The position numbers and the translations under genes are program-made. A DNA stretch of 24,915 nt from CBFCZU01 sp965602635. Its GTDB lineage: Bacteria > Planctomycetota > Phycisphaerae > SM23-33. Of the stretch, positions 14,863-21,953 are shown one piece after another. Numbering within the stretch: position 1 is the stretch's first letter; each line of letters starts with the position of its first letter. Below the pieces are notes generated by a model. That model saw only the letters and a list, made by a program, of their open reading frames with translations. It made no database searches and was not told the origin of the DNA. The DNA lies in contig CBFCZU010000034.1 of assembly GCA_965602635.1 (NCBI GenBank), positions 1-24,915 of the forward strand, written 5' to 3'.

Positions 14863-16077
14863 CTATTTCTCCCAGCGCGACATCATCACGTATTGCGGGC
14901 GGTGGCGCTCGTCGCGGCATTGGCGCTGGGCGTCCCACCTTTCCTTGACGGCCTCGAAGACCTCCGCCGTCCAGCTTCGGTTCTCGGCCACCAGCAGCAG
15001 CCGCCCGAGCAGCTCCTCCAGAAGCCGCTCGACGCCCATGTCCTGGTCCTTTACGCGCTGGAGGTAGGTGGCCAGGTGGTCCAGGGCGATGCGCCGCCAG
15101 TTGGCGGCGACCAGCTCGTCGTCGGCGCACTTTCGGTCCAGCTCGGCGAGGTAGGCGAGCATCTCCTCGCCGGCCGGCCCCGTGAGCGGCGCCGGGCGCT
15201 GCTGCGGCGGCGGGGCGATCTCGAAGGGCACGCGCCGGAACGACTCGACCCCGGCGTCCGAGACCTCCGCCAGCAGCAGGAACGAATGCCCCGTGTGCGG
15301 GCCGTTCTCGGCCATGTACGGGCTGCTGTGGGCGGGGAAGTAGAAGTTGCCCAGCGAGTAGGCGATCAGCGACCCGTCGATCAGCTCCACGCCCTGCGGC
15401 ACGTGGGGGTGATGGCCCAGTACGACCGTCGCCCCGGCGGCGGCGAGCTTCCGGAAGGCGTCGCGCCGCGGGGCCGAGGGCGTCTCCATGAATTCCAGGT
15501 CGGCGTGGACGGAGACGATCAGCACGTCCACCGCGCCGCGGCAGGCGGCGACATCGTCGAGGACGGTTGGCAGCGTGTAGTATGCGTGCCCGGGGCCGGT
15601 CGTGCCGAGGGTGTAGTTGGTGTCCTCGCAGTAGCACAGGAAGCCGAACTTCAGCCCGCCGGCCTCGAGGACGCGCATCCGCCGCGCCTCCTGCTGGGTG
15701 GCCCCCACGCCGGCGGTGGCGATGCCCAGGCCCTCGACCAGCTCGCGGGTGTGGAACATGCCGGCCGAGCCGCCGTCCAGGACGTGGTTGGCGGCGAAGT
15801 TGAGGAAGTCGAAGCCCGCCCGCTTCAGGGCCGGCGTGCCGTCGAACTTGCTCACCAGCCCCTTCGGGTCGATCTGCTCGTCGGGATAGTCGCTCGGCAG
15901 GACGATCGACTCCATGTTGCCGAAGAGCAGCTCGGCCTGGGACAGGTGGGGCATCATCAGCTCGAAGGGCCAGGCGACGCCGTTGGCCTCGACCTGCCGG
16001 CCGCAGTCTCGCGAAAGCTCGATGTCCCCGACCGCCCCGAACGTGACCGTGCGGCCGGGCTTTTTCTTGCGGCTCAT
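14863..16077 (-). CDS. CapA family metallophosphoesterase-like protein
   Basis: A 404-residue member of the CapA/PgsA family (poly-gamma-glutamate capsule-type, calcineurin-like fold). Metal-binding signatures are visible: FGAVGDIELS (13-22), FGNMES (52-57), FAANHVLDGG (94-103), HADLE and VVLGHHPHVPQGVE. Some members help export or anchor capsular polyglutamate, but no cap/pgs biosynthesis genes are nearby and there is no signal peptide, so that role should not be assumed. The ATG at 16077 is chosen because GGAGAGG lies 6 bases upstream; the ATG five codons earlier overlaps that same site. The C-terminal ~100 residues are helical and polar. It heads a run with the oxidoreductase and rsmA. Confidence 0.88.
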   Translation of the reverse strand: MSRKKKPGRTVTFGAVGDIELSRDCGRQVEANGVAWPFELMMPHLSQAELLFGNMESIVLPSDYPDEQIDPKGLVSKFDGTPALKRAGFDFLNFAANHVLDGGSAGMFHTRELVEGLGIATAGVGATQQEARRMRVLEAGGLKFGFLCYCEDTNYTLGTTGPGHAYYTLPTVLDDVAACRGAVDVLIVSVHADLEFMETPSAPRRDAFRKLAAAGATVVLGHHPHVPQGVELIDGSLIAYSLGNFYFPAHSSPYMAENGPHTGHSFLLLAEVSDAGVESFRRVPFEIAPPPQQRPAPLTGPAGEEMLAYLAELDRKCADDELVAANWRRIALDHLATYLQRVKDQDMGVERLLEELLGRLLLVAENRSWTAEVFEAVKERWDAQRQCRDERHRPQYVMMSRWEK

Positions 16078-16145
16078 GGGCGGCCTCTCCATTTCGACCG
16101 GCTGGGGGCGGGCGCCTCGCGCGACGCCGCGCCAAGCGGGGGGAG

Positions 16146-16174
16146 ATTATCGCACGCAGGGCGATGCGGCGAAA
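16146..16174 (-). promoter_or_regulatory. candidate extended -10 promoter of the CapA-like gene
   Basis: On the minus strand TGC-GATAAT (16154-16146) is an extended -10 element; the -35 region 17 bases upstream (TTTCGC) is weak. It is the only promoter-like signal seen for this strand in the gap shared with recJ. Confidence 0.4.
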
Positions 16175-16186
16175 GGGCGAGCGGGG

Positions 16187-16195
16187 TGATATAAT
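16187..16195 (+). promoter_or_regulatory. extended -10 promoter of recJ
   Basis: TGA-TATAAT at 16187-16195 is a perfect extended -10 element. There is no good -35 box at 17 bases, as is common for this promoter type. Transcription would begin near 16202, inside the longest open frame of recJ, which moves the likely start codon downstream. Confidence 0.55.
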
Positions 16196-16223
16196 GCATC
16201 GCGACCATGGCACGGAGGTGAAG

Positions 16224-17978
16224 TTGACGGGGCGAACTCGACAGGCATGGAGGCGTGGCGGCGGCCGGTGGGAGGTATCTCCCCGCTGGGACGGAGCGGG
16301 CGAGCTGGCCCGCCGGCTGAGGACCACCCCTCTGATCGCCCAGGCGCTTCACAACCGCCGCTTCGACGACCCCGAGTCGGTGCGTGCGTTCCTCGACCCC
16401 AAGCTCACCGACCTTCATCCGCCCGAGCTGCTGGCCGACATGGCGCCGGCGGCCCAGCGGCTGCAGCGCGCCGTCCGCGACGCCGAGCCCGTCTGCCTCT
16501 ACGGCGACTACGACGTTGACGGCATGACGGGCGTGGCCATCCTCTACCGCTGCCTGGCCCGGTTCGGGGCGGACGTGCGGTTCTACGTGCCGCACCGCCT
16601 GGAGGAGGGCTACGGGGTCAACGTCGCGGCCGTGGAGAAGATCGCCGCCGAGGGGGCGAAGCTGCTGGTGACGGTGGACTGCGGCATCTCTGCCGTCGGC
16701 CCGCTGGCGCGGGCGGGCGAGCTGGGGATGGACGTCATTGTCACCGATCACCACACGCCCGGCGACGACCTGCCGGCCGCCGTCGCGGTGGTCCATCCGC
16801 GGCTGGGCGGAGAATACCCCAACCCCGACCTCTGCGGCGCGGGCGTGGCGTTCAAGCTCGCCTGGCAACTGGCGCGGGCGATGGTCGGCAGCGACCGCGT
16901 GGACGAGCCCACGCGCGAGTTCCTCATCGAGGCGACCTCGCTGGCGGCGCTGGGGACCATCGCCGACGTCGTGCCCCTGGTGGGCGAGAACCGGGCGCTG
17001 GCCGTCTATGGGCTCAAGGGCCTGACCGCCACTTCGCACGTGGGCATCCAGGCGCTGATAGAATCGGCCGGGCTTGCCGGCGAGCGACTCGACGCCTACC
17101 ACGTCGGCTTCCGCCTGGCGCCTCGGCTGAATGCCTGCGGGCGGATGGGTCACGCCAGCCTGGCCGTGGAGCTGCTGACCCGCGCCGAGGCCGACAGGTG
17201 TCGGGAGATCGCCGCGTACCTCGAGACCCAGAACAGCCAGCGCCAGAAGGTCGAGCGCGAGATCACCGCCCAGGCGGTGGAGATGGTCCGCGGCGGCAAG
17301 TCGCCCGCCCCGACCGACCGGGCGATCGTGCTGGCCTCGGCCGACTGGCACGGGGGGGTGATCGGGATCGTGGCGTCGCGACTGGTGGACCGCTTCGCCC
17401 GCCCGGCGGTGCTCATCGCCATCGACGGCGACGAGGCGCAGGGCTCGGGGCGGTCGATCGCCGGCTTCCACATGCGCGACGCCCTGGCGGCCTGCGCCGA
17501 GCACCTGACGGCCTTCGGCGGGCACGCCATGGCGGGGGGGCTGCGCCTGCCGGCGGGGGGGGTCGAGCGCTTCGCAGCGGCCTTCACCGCCCACGCCGCC
17601 CGGCAGCTCTCGGCCGACGACCTGCTGCCCACGCTGCGCATCGACGCCGAGGCGCGGCTCGCCGAGCTTACCGCGCCGGTGGTCGAGCAGCTCGACCGGT
17701 TCGCGCCCTTCGGGCCGGGCAACCCAAGGGTGGTGGTCGCCGTCCGCGGCGCCCGGCCGCTGACGCCCGCCCAGCGCCTCGGGCGCGACGGCGCGACGCT
17801 CAGCCTGCTGCTGACCGACGGGACCGACCGGCTGCGCTGCGTCGGCTTCGGCATGGGCGAGCTGGCCGACAGGCTGGTGGGAGTCGAGAGCCTGGACGTC
17901 GCCGGCTGCCCCGTCCTCAACCGCTACCGCGGGCGAACCACACCCGAACTCCACCTCCGAGACGTCCGCTGGGAGTGA
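16224..17978 (+). CDS. recJ: single-stranded-DNA-specific 5'-3' exonuclease RecJ
   Basis: A 584-residue RecJ of the DHH phosphoesterase superfamily, a 5'-3' exonuclease acting on single-stranded DNA in recombination and mismatch or base-excision repair. Family motifs in order: LYGDYDVDGMTG (motif I), LVTVDCGIS (II), VIVTDHHTPG (the DHH motif, III), VVHPRLGG, LCGAGVAFKL, and LAALGTIADVVPL (IV). The DHHA1 domain contains GSGRSI and FGGHAMAGGLRL, followed by the OB-fold part with FAPFGPGNP. Length is normal. I prefer TTG at 16224, with GGAGG 5 bases upstream; ATGs at 16164 and 16194 lie upstream of or inside the extended -10 element at 16187-16195. If a more distant promoter is used, 16194 (GGGGTGA upstream) is the alternative. 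Confidence 0.95.
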   Translation: MTGRTRQAWRRGGGRWEVSPRWDGAGELARRLRTTPLIAQALHNRRFDDPESVRAFLDPKLTDLHPPELLADMAPAAQRLQRAVRDAEPVCLYGDYDVDGMTGVAILYRCLARFGADVRFYVPHRLEEGYGVNVAAVEKIAAEGAKLLVTVDCGISAVGPLARAGELGMDVIVTDHHTPGDDLPAAVAVVHPRLGGEYPNPDLCGAGVAFKLAWQLARAMVGSDRVDEPTREFLIEATSLAALGTIADVVPLVGENRALAVYGLKGLTATSHVGIQALIESAGLAGERLDAYHVGFRLAPRLNACGRMGHASLAVELLTRAEADRCREIAAYLETQNSQRQKVEREITAQAVEMVRGGKSPAPTDRAIVLASADWHGGVIGIVASRLVDRFARPAVLIAIDGDEAQGSGRSIAGFHMRDALAACAEHLTAFGGHAMAGGLRLPAGGVERFAAAFTAHAARQLSADDLLPTLRIDAEARLAELTAPVVEQLDRFAPFGPGNPRVVVAVRGARPLTPAQRLGRDGATLSLLLTDGTDRLRCVGFGMGELADRLVGVESLDVAGCPVLNRYRGRTTPELHLRDVRWE

Positions 17979-18003
17979 GCCCTGTCTGGACACCCAGGAT
18001 CTC

Positions 18004-18080
18004 GGGTGGCACGGTTTGCTGGCAAACCGTGTTGTTGGACAGGTGGACGAACACGGCTTGACGAGCAAGCCGTGCCACCC
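18004..18080. repeat. REPIN-like double palindrome between recJ and pssA
   Basis: Two hairpins sit in inverted orientation: 18010-18031 (CACGGTTTGC, 2-base loop, perfect complement) and 18052-18074 (CACGGCTTG, 5-base loop, perfect complement). In addition the outer arms 18004-18019 and 18065-18080 (GGGTGGCACGG ends) pair at 15 of 16 positions, so the whole 77-base unit can fold either as two hairpins or as one long one. It lies between convergent gene ends and may serve as a bidirectional terminator. The form matches a pair of REP sequences (REPIN). Confidence 0.75.
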
Positions 18081-18112
18081 GTCAAGTCAGGCGGGACGAA
18101 GCCCCAGGACGG

Positions 18113-18991
18113 CTACGCAGCCGGAGGGGGCTTCGCCGGGCGGATTCGCTGCCAGGCCGCCCTCGCCGGGCCGGAGGCGGCGTAGCCCAGCGTACCCAGC
18201 GCAAGGGCCATCTGCGGGAATATCATCGCCGCCACGATCACCACCAGCGCCTTGACGATGTACCCGAACGACCTGTCGCCCTGGATGACCTGGTTGACCA
18301 AGTGGGGGTAGTTGAAGCGCGAGATCATCAGGCCCGAGCATGCGAGCGTCACCGCCGGCAGGGCGGTCGCGACGGCGATCTCCAGCCAGTCGGCCCCTTT
18401 CCAGCCGCCGATCTCTCCCTGGAGGAAGGCGAACAGCAGCACCAATGACGCGATGGTGGCCGCGGCGCCGGGGACGGGCAGGCCCTTGAAGTACATGTGG
18501 TGCAACACGTCCGGCACGTTCTCCACGTTGAACCGCGCCAGCCTCAGCACCGCGCAGCAGGCGTACAGCGCCCCGATAGCCATGACGAACTTGCCCAGTA
18601 GGGGGGTGTGCAGGGAGAGGATGTCGAACCCCCCGATGGCCGTGAAGACGGTGTGGACCATGAGGATCGCCGGAGCGACGCCGAAGCTGATGGCGTCGCA
18701 GAGGCTGTCGAGCTGGGCGCCGAAGTCGGTCGCCTTCCGGGTCATTCTGGCCACACGCCCGTCCAGGGCGTCGAAGACGATGGCGGCGAAGATAAGCCAG
18801 GCCGAGAGCGTCAGGTTGCCCAGCTCGGCGGTGCCCAGAGGCCCCTTGGTGGCGTAGTGGATGGCGGCGAAGCCGGCGATGCCGTTCATGAGCGTCACCA
18901 GCGCCGGCAGGAGGGAGGTGTCGCGGAGGATATGTTTCGGCGCGCCGCCCTCCCGGGTCGGGGGTGACTTGCCGGCGGTCTCGTCGCTCAT
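18113..18991 (-). CDS. pssA: CDP-diacylglycerol-serine O-phosphatidyltransferase
   Basis: A 292-residue integral membrane enzyme that makes phosphatidylserine from CDP-diacylglycerol and serine. The CDP-alcohol phosphatidyltransferase signature is complete: D74-x2-D77-G-x2-A81-R82, then G91-x3-D95-x3-D99 (DALDGRVARMT ... GAQLDSLCD). About seven or eight hydrophobic helices follow, and FKGLPVPGAA and SRFNYPHL are typical of bacterial type II PssA. The start ATG at 18991 overlaps the psd stop as ATGA with AGGAGG 7 bases upstream; the open frame extends much further upstream only as a shadow of psd. It forms a phosphatidylethanolamine operon with psd. Confidence 0.94.
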   Translation of the reverse strand: MSDETAGKSPPTREGGAPKHILRDTSLLPALVTLMNGIAGFAAIHYATKGPLGTAELGNLTLSAWLIFAAIVFDALDGRVARMTRKATDFGAQLDSLCDAISFGVAPAILMVHTVFTAIGGFDILSLHTPLLGKFVMAIGALYACCAVLRLARFNVENVPDVLHHMYFKGLPVPGAAATIASLVLLFAFLQGEIGGWKGADWLEIAVATALPAVTLACSGLMISRFNYPHLVNQVIQGDRSFGYIVKALVVIVAAMIFPQMALALGTLGYAASGPARAAWQRIRPAKPPPAA

Positions 18992-19668
18992 TGGGCGGCC
19001 TCCTGTCTGTCGCCCGCGGGCGGGCGGGCAAGCACGCTCCGCCCGGCGCGGACCTTCTGCCCCACGCTCACCGCCAGCTCGCCGGCCAGCTCCGTCGGCG
19101 CCCACAGCTCGACACGCGAGCCGAACTTGACCATGCCGATCCGCTCGGCGGCGGCGAGCTGCTGGCCGACGCGCAGGTCGGTGACGATCCGCCGGGCGAC
19201 CAGTCCGGCGATCTGGCGGACCAGCAGCGGGTGGCTCCGCCCCGCCCACCGGCAGCGGAGCAGGATGGCGGTCGATTCGTTCCGCTCGGCCGCGGCGCCG
19301 CAGCGGGCGTCGAGGTGCCCGCCCGGGCTGTGGGTGATCCGCTCGACCGTCCCGGCCAGCGGGCTGCGGTTCACGTGCACGTCGAGCAGGCCCATGAATA
19401 TCCCGATCCGCACGCCCTCGACCCCCAGCATGCTGTCGGCGGCGACGGGGCTGACATCCACCACCTTCCCGTCGGCGGGTGACAGCAGGGCGTCCGGCTC
19501 GGCTGGGCGGCGCGGCGGGTCGCGGAAGAAGATCATCACGCAGGCCCACGCCGCCGCCGGCAGGACCGCCGCCGGCGGGAAGGTCAGCGCCGCCACGACC
19601 GCCAGGGCGCCGCACACGACCGTGGCCGCCAGCATCTCGCGAATGCCATATTTCGCCAGGGGAATCAT
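18988..19668 (-). CDS. psd: phosphatidylserine decarboxylase proenzyme
   Basis: A 226-residue short-form PSD that converts phosphatidylserine to phosphatidylethanolamine. The self-cleavage site is Gly183-Ser184 in VKFGSRVEL; Ser184 becomes the pyruvoyl group, leaving a short alpha chain of about 43 residues. Conserved SPADGKV (63-69) and MGLLDVHVNRSPLAG (92-106, with His98) complete the active site. One or two hydrophobic N-terminal helices (about 13-47) place it at the membrane. The length fits the PSD-A type. The start at 19668 has GGAAGGG about 7 bases upstream and a well-matched promoter close by. Its 3' end overlaps pssA by 4 bases. Confidence 0.95.
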   Translation of the reverse strand: MIPLAKYGIREMLAATVVCGALAVVAALTFPPAAVLPAAAWACVMIFFRDPPRRPAEPDALLSPADGKVVDVSPVAADSMLGVEGVRIGIFMGLLDVHVNRSPLAGTVERITHSPGGHLDARCGAAAERNESTAILLRCRWAGRSHPLLVRQIAGLVARRIVTDLRVGQQLAAAERIGMVKFGSRVELWAPTELAGELAVSVGQKVRAGRSVLARPPAGDRQEAAQ

Positions 19669-19689
19669 GACCGTCCCTTCCGCAGGCGC

Positions 19690-19718
19690 AATGTACTTGC
19701 CCGCCGCCGCCGCGTCAA
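19690..19718 (-). promoter_or_regulatory. promoter of psd-pssA
   Basis: On the minus strand TTGACG (19718-19713) and TACATT (19695-19690) are 17 bases apart. Transcription would start near 19683, giving a leader of only about 15 bases that contains the ribosome-binding site. Confidence 0.65.
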
Positions 19719-19784
19719 TTCGCCGCCGGGGGCTGTACCTCTCGGCCTCCGCGGGGCATCATGGCCGCTGCGCGAGGGATGAAC

Positions 19785-20693
19785 ATGACCGGCAGGCCGA
19801 CCATACTGGCGATCCACGGCGGGGCCCTGGGCGACGTGATCCTGCTGGGCCAGTTCGCCGCCGCGCTCGCCGGCGGTGGCGGGTCGGTCCGGCTGGTCGC
19901 GCGGGCGGCCGTCGGCGAGCTGCTGGCGGGGCTGGGCGCAGCCGACGAGGCGATCGACTTCGACGCCCTGCCCCTGGGCGAGCTCTTCACCGGCGAGCCG
20001 GGCAGGCTGGGCGAAATGCTCGGCCCCTGCGACGTCCTCGTGAGCTGCTTCGGCTCCGGCCCCGCGCGGCGGCGGCTGACGGAGCTGACCAGGCCCACCC
20101 GGGCGATCTTCCCGCCCGTCCGCCCGCCGGGCGATTACCCCGGGCACCTGCTCGACCTCTGGGCGGAATTGGCCGGCGTGGAGGCGGCGGGCCCGCCGGC
20201 CTGGGGCGTGCCTGACCACTGGCGGCGGCAGGCCCGGACGGCACTCGCCGACGCCGGGGTCGAGGGAGAGTACCTGCTCGTCCACCCCGGCAGCGGCTCG
20301 CGCGACAAGTGCTGGCCGCTGGAGCGGTTCGTCGAGCTGGCCCGGTCGCTGCCCTCGCATGGGCTCGCCGGGGCCGTCTTCGTCGTCGGGCCGGCTGAGA
20401 TCGACTGGTGGCCGCAGGAGCGGGTCAGCTCGCTCCGCGCCGAGGCGCCCCTGATCGTCTCGCCCCCGCTGCCCGTCCTGGCCGCCCTGTGCGCGGGCGC
20501 GGACGCCTACCTCGGCAACGACAGCGGCCCGACGCACCTGGCCGCGGCCGTCGCCGCGCCGACCGTCGCCATGTTCGGCCCGACGGACCCCGCCCACTTC
20601 GCCCCTCGCGGGCAAGACGTCCGAGTCCTCGCCGCCGCGGACATGGCCGCGATCCGCCCGGAGAGCGTCCTTTCCGCCCTGAAAAAACCTTGA
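19785..20693 (+). CDS. glycosyltransferase family 9 (ADP-heptose:LPS heptosyltransferase-like)
   Basis: A 302-residue GT-B glycosyltransferase of family GT9, which adds heptose or related sugars to lipopolysaccharide core. The N-terminal ILAIHGGALGDVILLGQF, the mid-domain VHPGSGSRDKCWPLERFVELA, and the C-terminal nucleotide-sugar site LGNDSGPTHLAAAV with MFGPTDPAHFAP are all family hallmarks. Length is slightly short but complete. ATG 19785 is chosen for GAGGG 6 bases upstream and because GT9 proteins begin a few residues before this first strand; ATG 19761 is in frame but lacks a clear site. It implies an LPS-like outer membrane. No other LPS genes are adjacent; the neighbouring psd-pssA is divergent and also concerns the envelope. 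Confidence 0.9.
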   Translation: MTGRPTILAIHGGALGDVILLGQFAAALAGGGGSVRLVARAAVGELLAGLGAADEAIDFDALPLGELFTGEPGRLGEMLGPCDVLVSCFGSGPARRRLTELTRPTRAIFPPVRPPGDYPGHLLDLWAELAGVEAAGPPAWGVPDHWRRQARTALADAGVEGEYLLVHPGSGSRDKCWPLERFVELARSLPSHGLAGAVFVVGPAEIDWWPQERVSSLRAEAPLIVSPPLPVLAALCAGADAYLGNDSGPTHLAAAVAAPTVAMFGPTDPAHFAPRGQDVRVLAAADMAAIRPESVLSALKKP

Positions 20694-20719
20694 CGCAAAG
20701 GCCGCCGGGCCGACATATT
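20690..20719 (+). promoter_or_regulatory. candidate promoter of the DUF4870 gene
   Basis: TTGACG (20690-20695), which includes the stop codon of the glycosyltransferase, is followed after 18 bases by CATATT (20714-20719). The start near 20727 would leave a leader of about 75 bases. Spacing is slightly long and the -10 match moderate. Confidence 0.4.
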
Positions 20720-20802
20720 GCGCCTTGGTGCAAGCAATTGCGTTCAGTTCGGTTGCCGTTTCGGTCACACCGCGCGAGACTTGAAATGGAAAGGAAGGAC
20801 CC

Positions 20803-21255
20803 ATGACCGACGCCCCGCAACAGCCACCGGCCCCGGCCGCGCCCCAGCCCCAGCCTGCCGGTCCGGCCCCAGGAGCAAAGCCCGATTACACCATGGCCTG
20901 GCTGTGCCACCTGCTGATGGTTCTGACCTGGTGGCTCGGACCGCTCATCATCTGGCTGGTCAAGAAGGACGAGGACAAGCTGGTGGCCTTCCACGGCAAG
21001 CAGACCCTCATCCTTGGCGTGGCCTGCACCGTGGCCTCGATGGTCCTTTGGATCCTTTGCCTGGGCTGGATCATCTGGATCCTACTGGTCGTGTACGGGA
21101 TCATCGGGACGGTCGCTACGGCTCAGGGCAAGCCGTTCAAGTATCTCCTGGTGGCCGACAAGTTCTGCGCCGCGGAGTTTGCTGCGGCGTATCCGGATCA
21201 GGCCGCCGGTCAGCAGCCGCCCGCCGCGGCCCCGCCGACCGAGCCGCCGGCCTAA
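20803..21255 (+). CDS. DUF4870 (Tic20-like) small membrane protein
   Basis: A 150-residue protein with a low-complexity Pro/Ala/Gln N-terminus (2-26), then a DUF4870-type core. The core shows AWLCHLLMVLTWWLGPLIIW (32-51), the polar signature KKDEDKLVAFHGKQTLI, and two further hydrophobic stretches (about 70-102) ending with ATAQGKPFKY. The C-terminus is again Pro/Ala-rich. Members are widespread small inner-membrane proteins of unknown function. The start has AAGGAAGG 6-8 bases upstream. No specific partner is apparent. Confidence 0.85.
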   Translation: MTDAPQQPPAPAAPQPQPAGPAPGAKPDYTMAWLCHLLMVLTWWLGPLIIWLVKKDEDKLVAFHGKQTLILGVACTVASMVLWILCLGWIIWILLVVYGIIGTVATAQGKPFKYLLVADKFCAAEFAAAYPDQAAGQQPPAAAPPTEPPA

Positions 21256-21497
21256 GCATTTGAGGTGAGTTTGGGGGCGTCGGCCCTGACTGCCGCAACA
21301 CGGGCCCTGGCGGCAAATGTTCGTTCGCGCCCGCCCCCTCGACGACTACGCCGCAAAGCTCGAGGAGCCCGCGACCCGCCCGGCCGCGGAGGGTTGACGC
21401 CGGGTGCGACCGGGCCTTTCATCCATCGGTCCTCGTTTGGACACGGAAAGGGCCCTGTCGCTCTTCCGGGCTGCGCAGGCCCGTCAGGAGACCCTCC

Positions 21498-21932
21498 TCA
21501 GCCGCTAAGGAAGTCGCTCACATCCTTCGTAACCCGCTGCTGCGAGCTGCCTCCCTTGATCGCTGCGATGATCTTCCCCGTCAAGTCTGGCACGACCTTC
21601 GGGGGGAAGCCAAGACGCTCAGCTGCGCCTATGCAGAAGGCCATTTCCCGCTGATCGATATCGCCATCGGCGAGCATCATGAAGACCATATCGCAAAGTT
21701 GCATCGCGCGCTCCGCGGCGTCCTTGGGGGGAACGAATGAGATACTGGCGGGATCATCTATCAGGTTCTTGAGCTCTTTTTCGGTTATCCCCACGCGATG
21801 GCAGACGGCCTTGAGGAAGGTCATCTCCCGTGGGTCCACCTTGCCGTCGGCAAGCATGACACCTATTGCGTTCCGGACAGCACTCTGTCTCTCCTTGGCG
21901 GGGGTGCCACCAAACCACGTTCCAATGTCCAT
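21498..21932 (-). CDS. TerB-like domain protein
   Basis: A 144-residue soluble helical protein of TerB/DjlA-N type. Two related acidic motifs mark an internal duplication: MLADGKVDPREMTFLKAV (26-43) and MLADGDIDQREMAFCIGA (86-103). TerB domains are known from tellurite and general stress-response systems and may bind divalent metal through such acidic residues, but no terC/D/E/Z genes are here. It lies 21 bases after an M48 peptidase gene that itself ends in a related domain, so the pair is surely cotranscribed and the two products may interact. AAGGAG precedes the start by about 8 bases. Base composition is visibly less GC-rich than the pssA-GT9 region, which may indicate later acquisition. 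Confidence 0.8.
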   Translation of the reverse strand: MDIGTWFGGTPAKERQSAVRNAIGVMLADGKVDPREMTFLKAVCHRVGITEKELKNLIDDPASISFVPPKDAAERAMQLCDMVFMMLADGDIDQREMAFCIGAAERLGFPPKVVPDLTGKIIAAIKGGSSQQRVTKDVSDFLSG

Positions 21933-21953
21933 CTCGCGGTCTCCTTTGCACAG

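Noticed and set aside
12804..14948. A 714-codon plus-strand open frame opposite rsmA and the oxidoreductase gene
   Set aside because: It is an antisense shadow of two clearly recognisable genes in GC-rich DNA. Its translation is low-complexity Gly/Arg/Ala/His and matches no domain.
14863..16077. A capsular polyglutamate biosynthesis locus based on the CapA-like gene
   Set aside because: No capB, capC or capD relatives are adjacent and the protein lacks a signal peptide; many CapA-family proteins have other roles.
18992..19615. A long upstream extension of the pssA frame
   Set aside because: The extension lies wholly within psd in another frame and is Arg/Gly-rich. The ATGA overlap and AGGAGG site fix the pssA start at 18991.
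21256..21497. A gene or terminator in the gap between the DUF4870 and TerB genes
   Set aside because: No frame has a recognisable product or ribosome site. The only palindrome-like pair (GGGCCTTTC at 21412-21420 with GAAAGGGCCC at 21446-21455) needs a bulge and a 25-base loop and has no T tract.
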